Shown here piece after piece: positions 4,862 to 5,239 of a DNA stretch of 5,239 nucleotides. The translations under genes and the position numbers were made by a program. The notes beneath the pieces are model-generated. The model was not told the origin of the DNA. It saw nothing but the letters and a program-made list of their open reading frames with translations, and made no database searches. Position 1 is the stretch's first letter, and each line of letters begins with the position of its first letter. Source of the DNA: an uncultured Saprospiraceae bacterium (GTDB lineage: Bacteria; Bacteroidota; Bacteroidia; Chitinophagales; Saprospiraceae); the NCBI GenBank assembly GCA_937921525.1, contig CAKZUM010000069.1:1-5239 (forward strand), given 5' to 3'.

Positions 4862-5239
4862 ATGATAATGACGATAAAAAAATCCCTGAAAATAGCCTGC
4901 GTGAGTGCCTTAGGATTTGTTGCTTTAGCAGCCGTACCTAAAGACCATGACCGGTTATTTGAAATCTCGAAAAACATAGAAATTTTTACCAACCTATATA
5001 AGGAAATCAATACCTACTATGTAGATGATTTGAATCCAGCAAAACTAATGCGGATCGGTATTGATGCCATGCTAGAATCTTTAGACCCTTATACCAATTA
5101 TATTTCCGAAGCACAGATTGAAGGTTTTCGCTATATCACAGAAGGCAAGTACAATGGCATTGGGGCAGACTTTGCTAAAATAAAAGGCGAAGTAACTTTA
5201 GTAGCTCCCTATGAAAATGGCCCAGCGACTAAGGCTGGC
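4862..5239 (+). CDS. S41-family C-terminal processing peptidase, N-terminal part
   Basis: The first 126 codons of a CtpA/Prc/Tsp-like periplasmic serine protease, open to the right edge. Such enzymes bind the C-termini of envelope proteins through a PDZ domain and cleave with a Ser-Lys dyad; in several bacteria they control peptidoglycan hydrolases. A signal peptide or anchor (K6, K7, hydrophobic about 9-25) precedes the N-terminal helical region typical of the family, with YKEINTYYVDD (46-56) and AMLESLDPYTNYIS (69-82). KYNGIGADF (96-104) begins the PDZ domain, and PYENGPATKAG (116-126) fits the PDZ segment usually read as a GSPA-x-KAG motif. The catalytic Ser and Lys would lie beyond the window; Bacteroidota homologues are generally over 500 residues. 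ATG 4862 is taken as the start, with ATG 4868 two codons on equally plausible. An in-frame ATG at 4793 would prepend 23 residues from hairpin and leader DNA ahead of the natural signal peptide, so I reject it. Confidence 0.85.
   Translation, partial: MIMTIKKSLKIACVSALGFVALAAVPKDHDRLFEISKNIEIFTNLYKEINTYYVDDLNPAKLMRIGIDAMLESLDPYTNYISEAQIEGFRYITEGKYNGIGADFAKIKGEVTLVAPYENGPATKAG

Overview
The window looks like a chromosomal segment of a Bacteroidota bacterium, roughly 38-40% GC by eye. The evidence is the Bacteroidota-style LptD, the SPOR-like tail on the amidase, the weak or absent Shine-Dalgarno sequences, and TAnnTTTG-like promoter boxes. A Saprospiria-like or other environmental lineage is possible, but this cannot be settled from sequence alone. 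All three protein genes belong to the cell envelope.

Layout. Bases 1-333 are non-coding and rich in palindromes. They hold an 18-bp-arm inverted repeat (57-109) with an overlapping alternative hairpin, a small hairpin (125-139), a large near-perfect palindrome with 32-base arms (140-216), a leftward intrinsic terminator (259-286) and a pyrimidine-rich short repeat (299-332). Bases 334-3012 (minus strand) encode an 892-residue LptD, the outer-membrane LPS translocon. A 183-bp divergent intergenic region follows. Bases 3196-4488 (plus strand) encode a 430-residue secreted zinc N-acetylmuramoyl-L-alanine amidase with a C-terminal SPOR-like domain. Bases 4489-4861 form a second structured intergenic region with several hairpins. 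From about 4862 a plus-strand S41-family (C-terminal processing) peptidase begins and runs off the right edge.

How the genes fit together. LptD inserts lipopolysaccharide into the outer membrane, the amidase cuts peptide stems off peptidoglycan, probably during cell separation, and S41 peptidases trim periplasmic proteins, in several species including peptidoglycan hydrolases or their partners. LptD and the amidase are transcribed divergently, so their promoters lie within the same 183 bp.

The coding content is ordinary and I see no new defence, mobile or biosynthetic system. The unusual material is in the two flanking intergenic regions. Both are dense with inverted repeats, some with mutually exclusive or long-range pairings, most simply explained as REP-like or MITE-like repeats. 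The S41 reading frame stays open backwards through one of these repeats, which invites a wrong start call.
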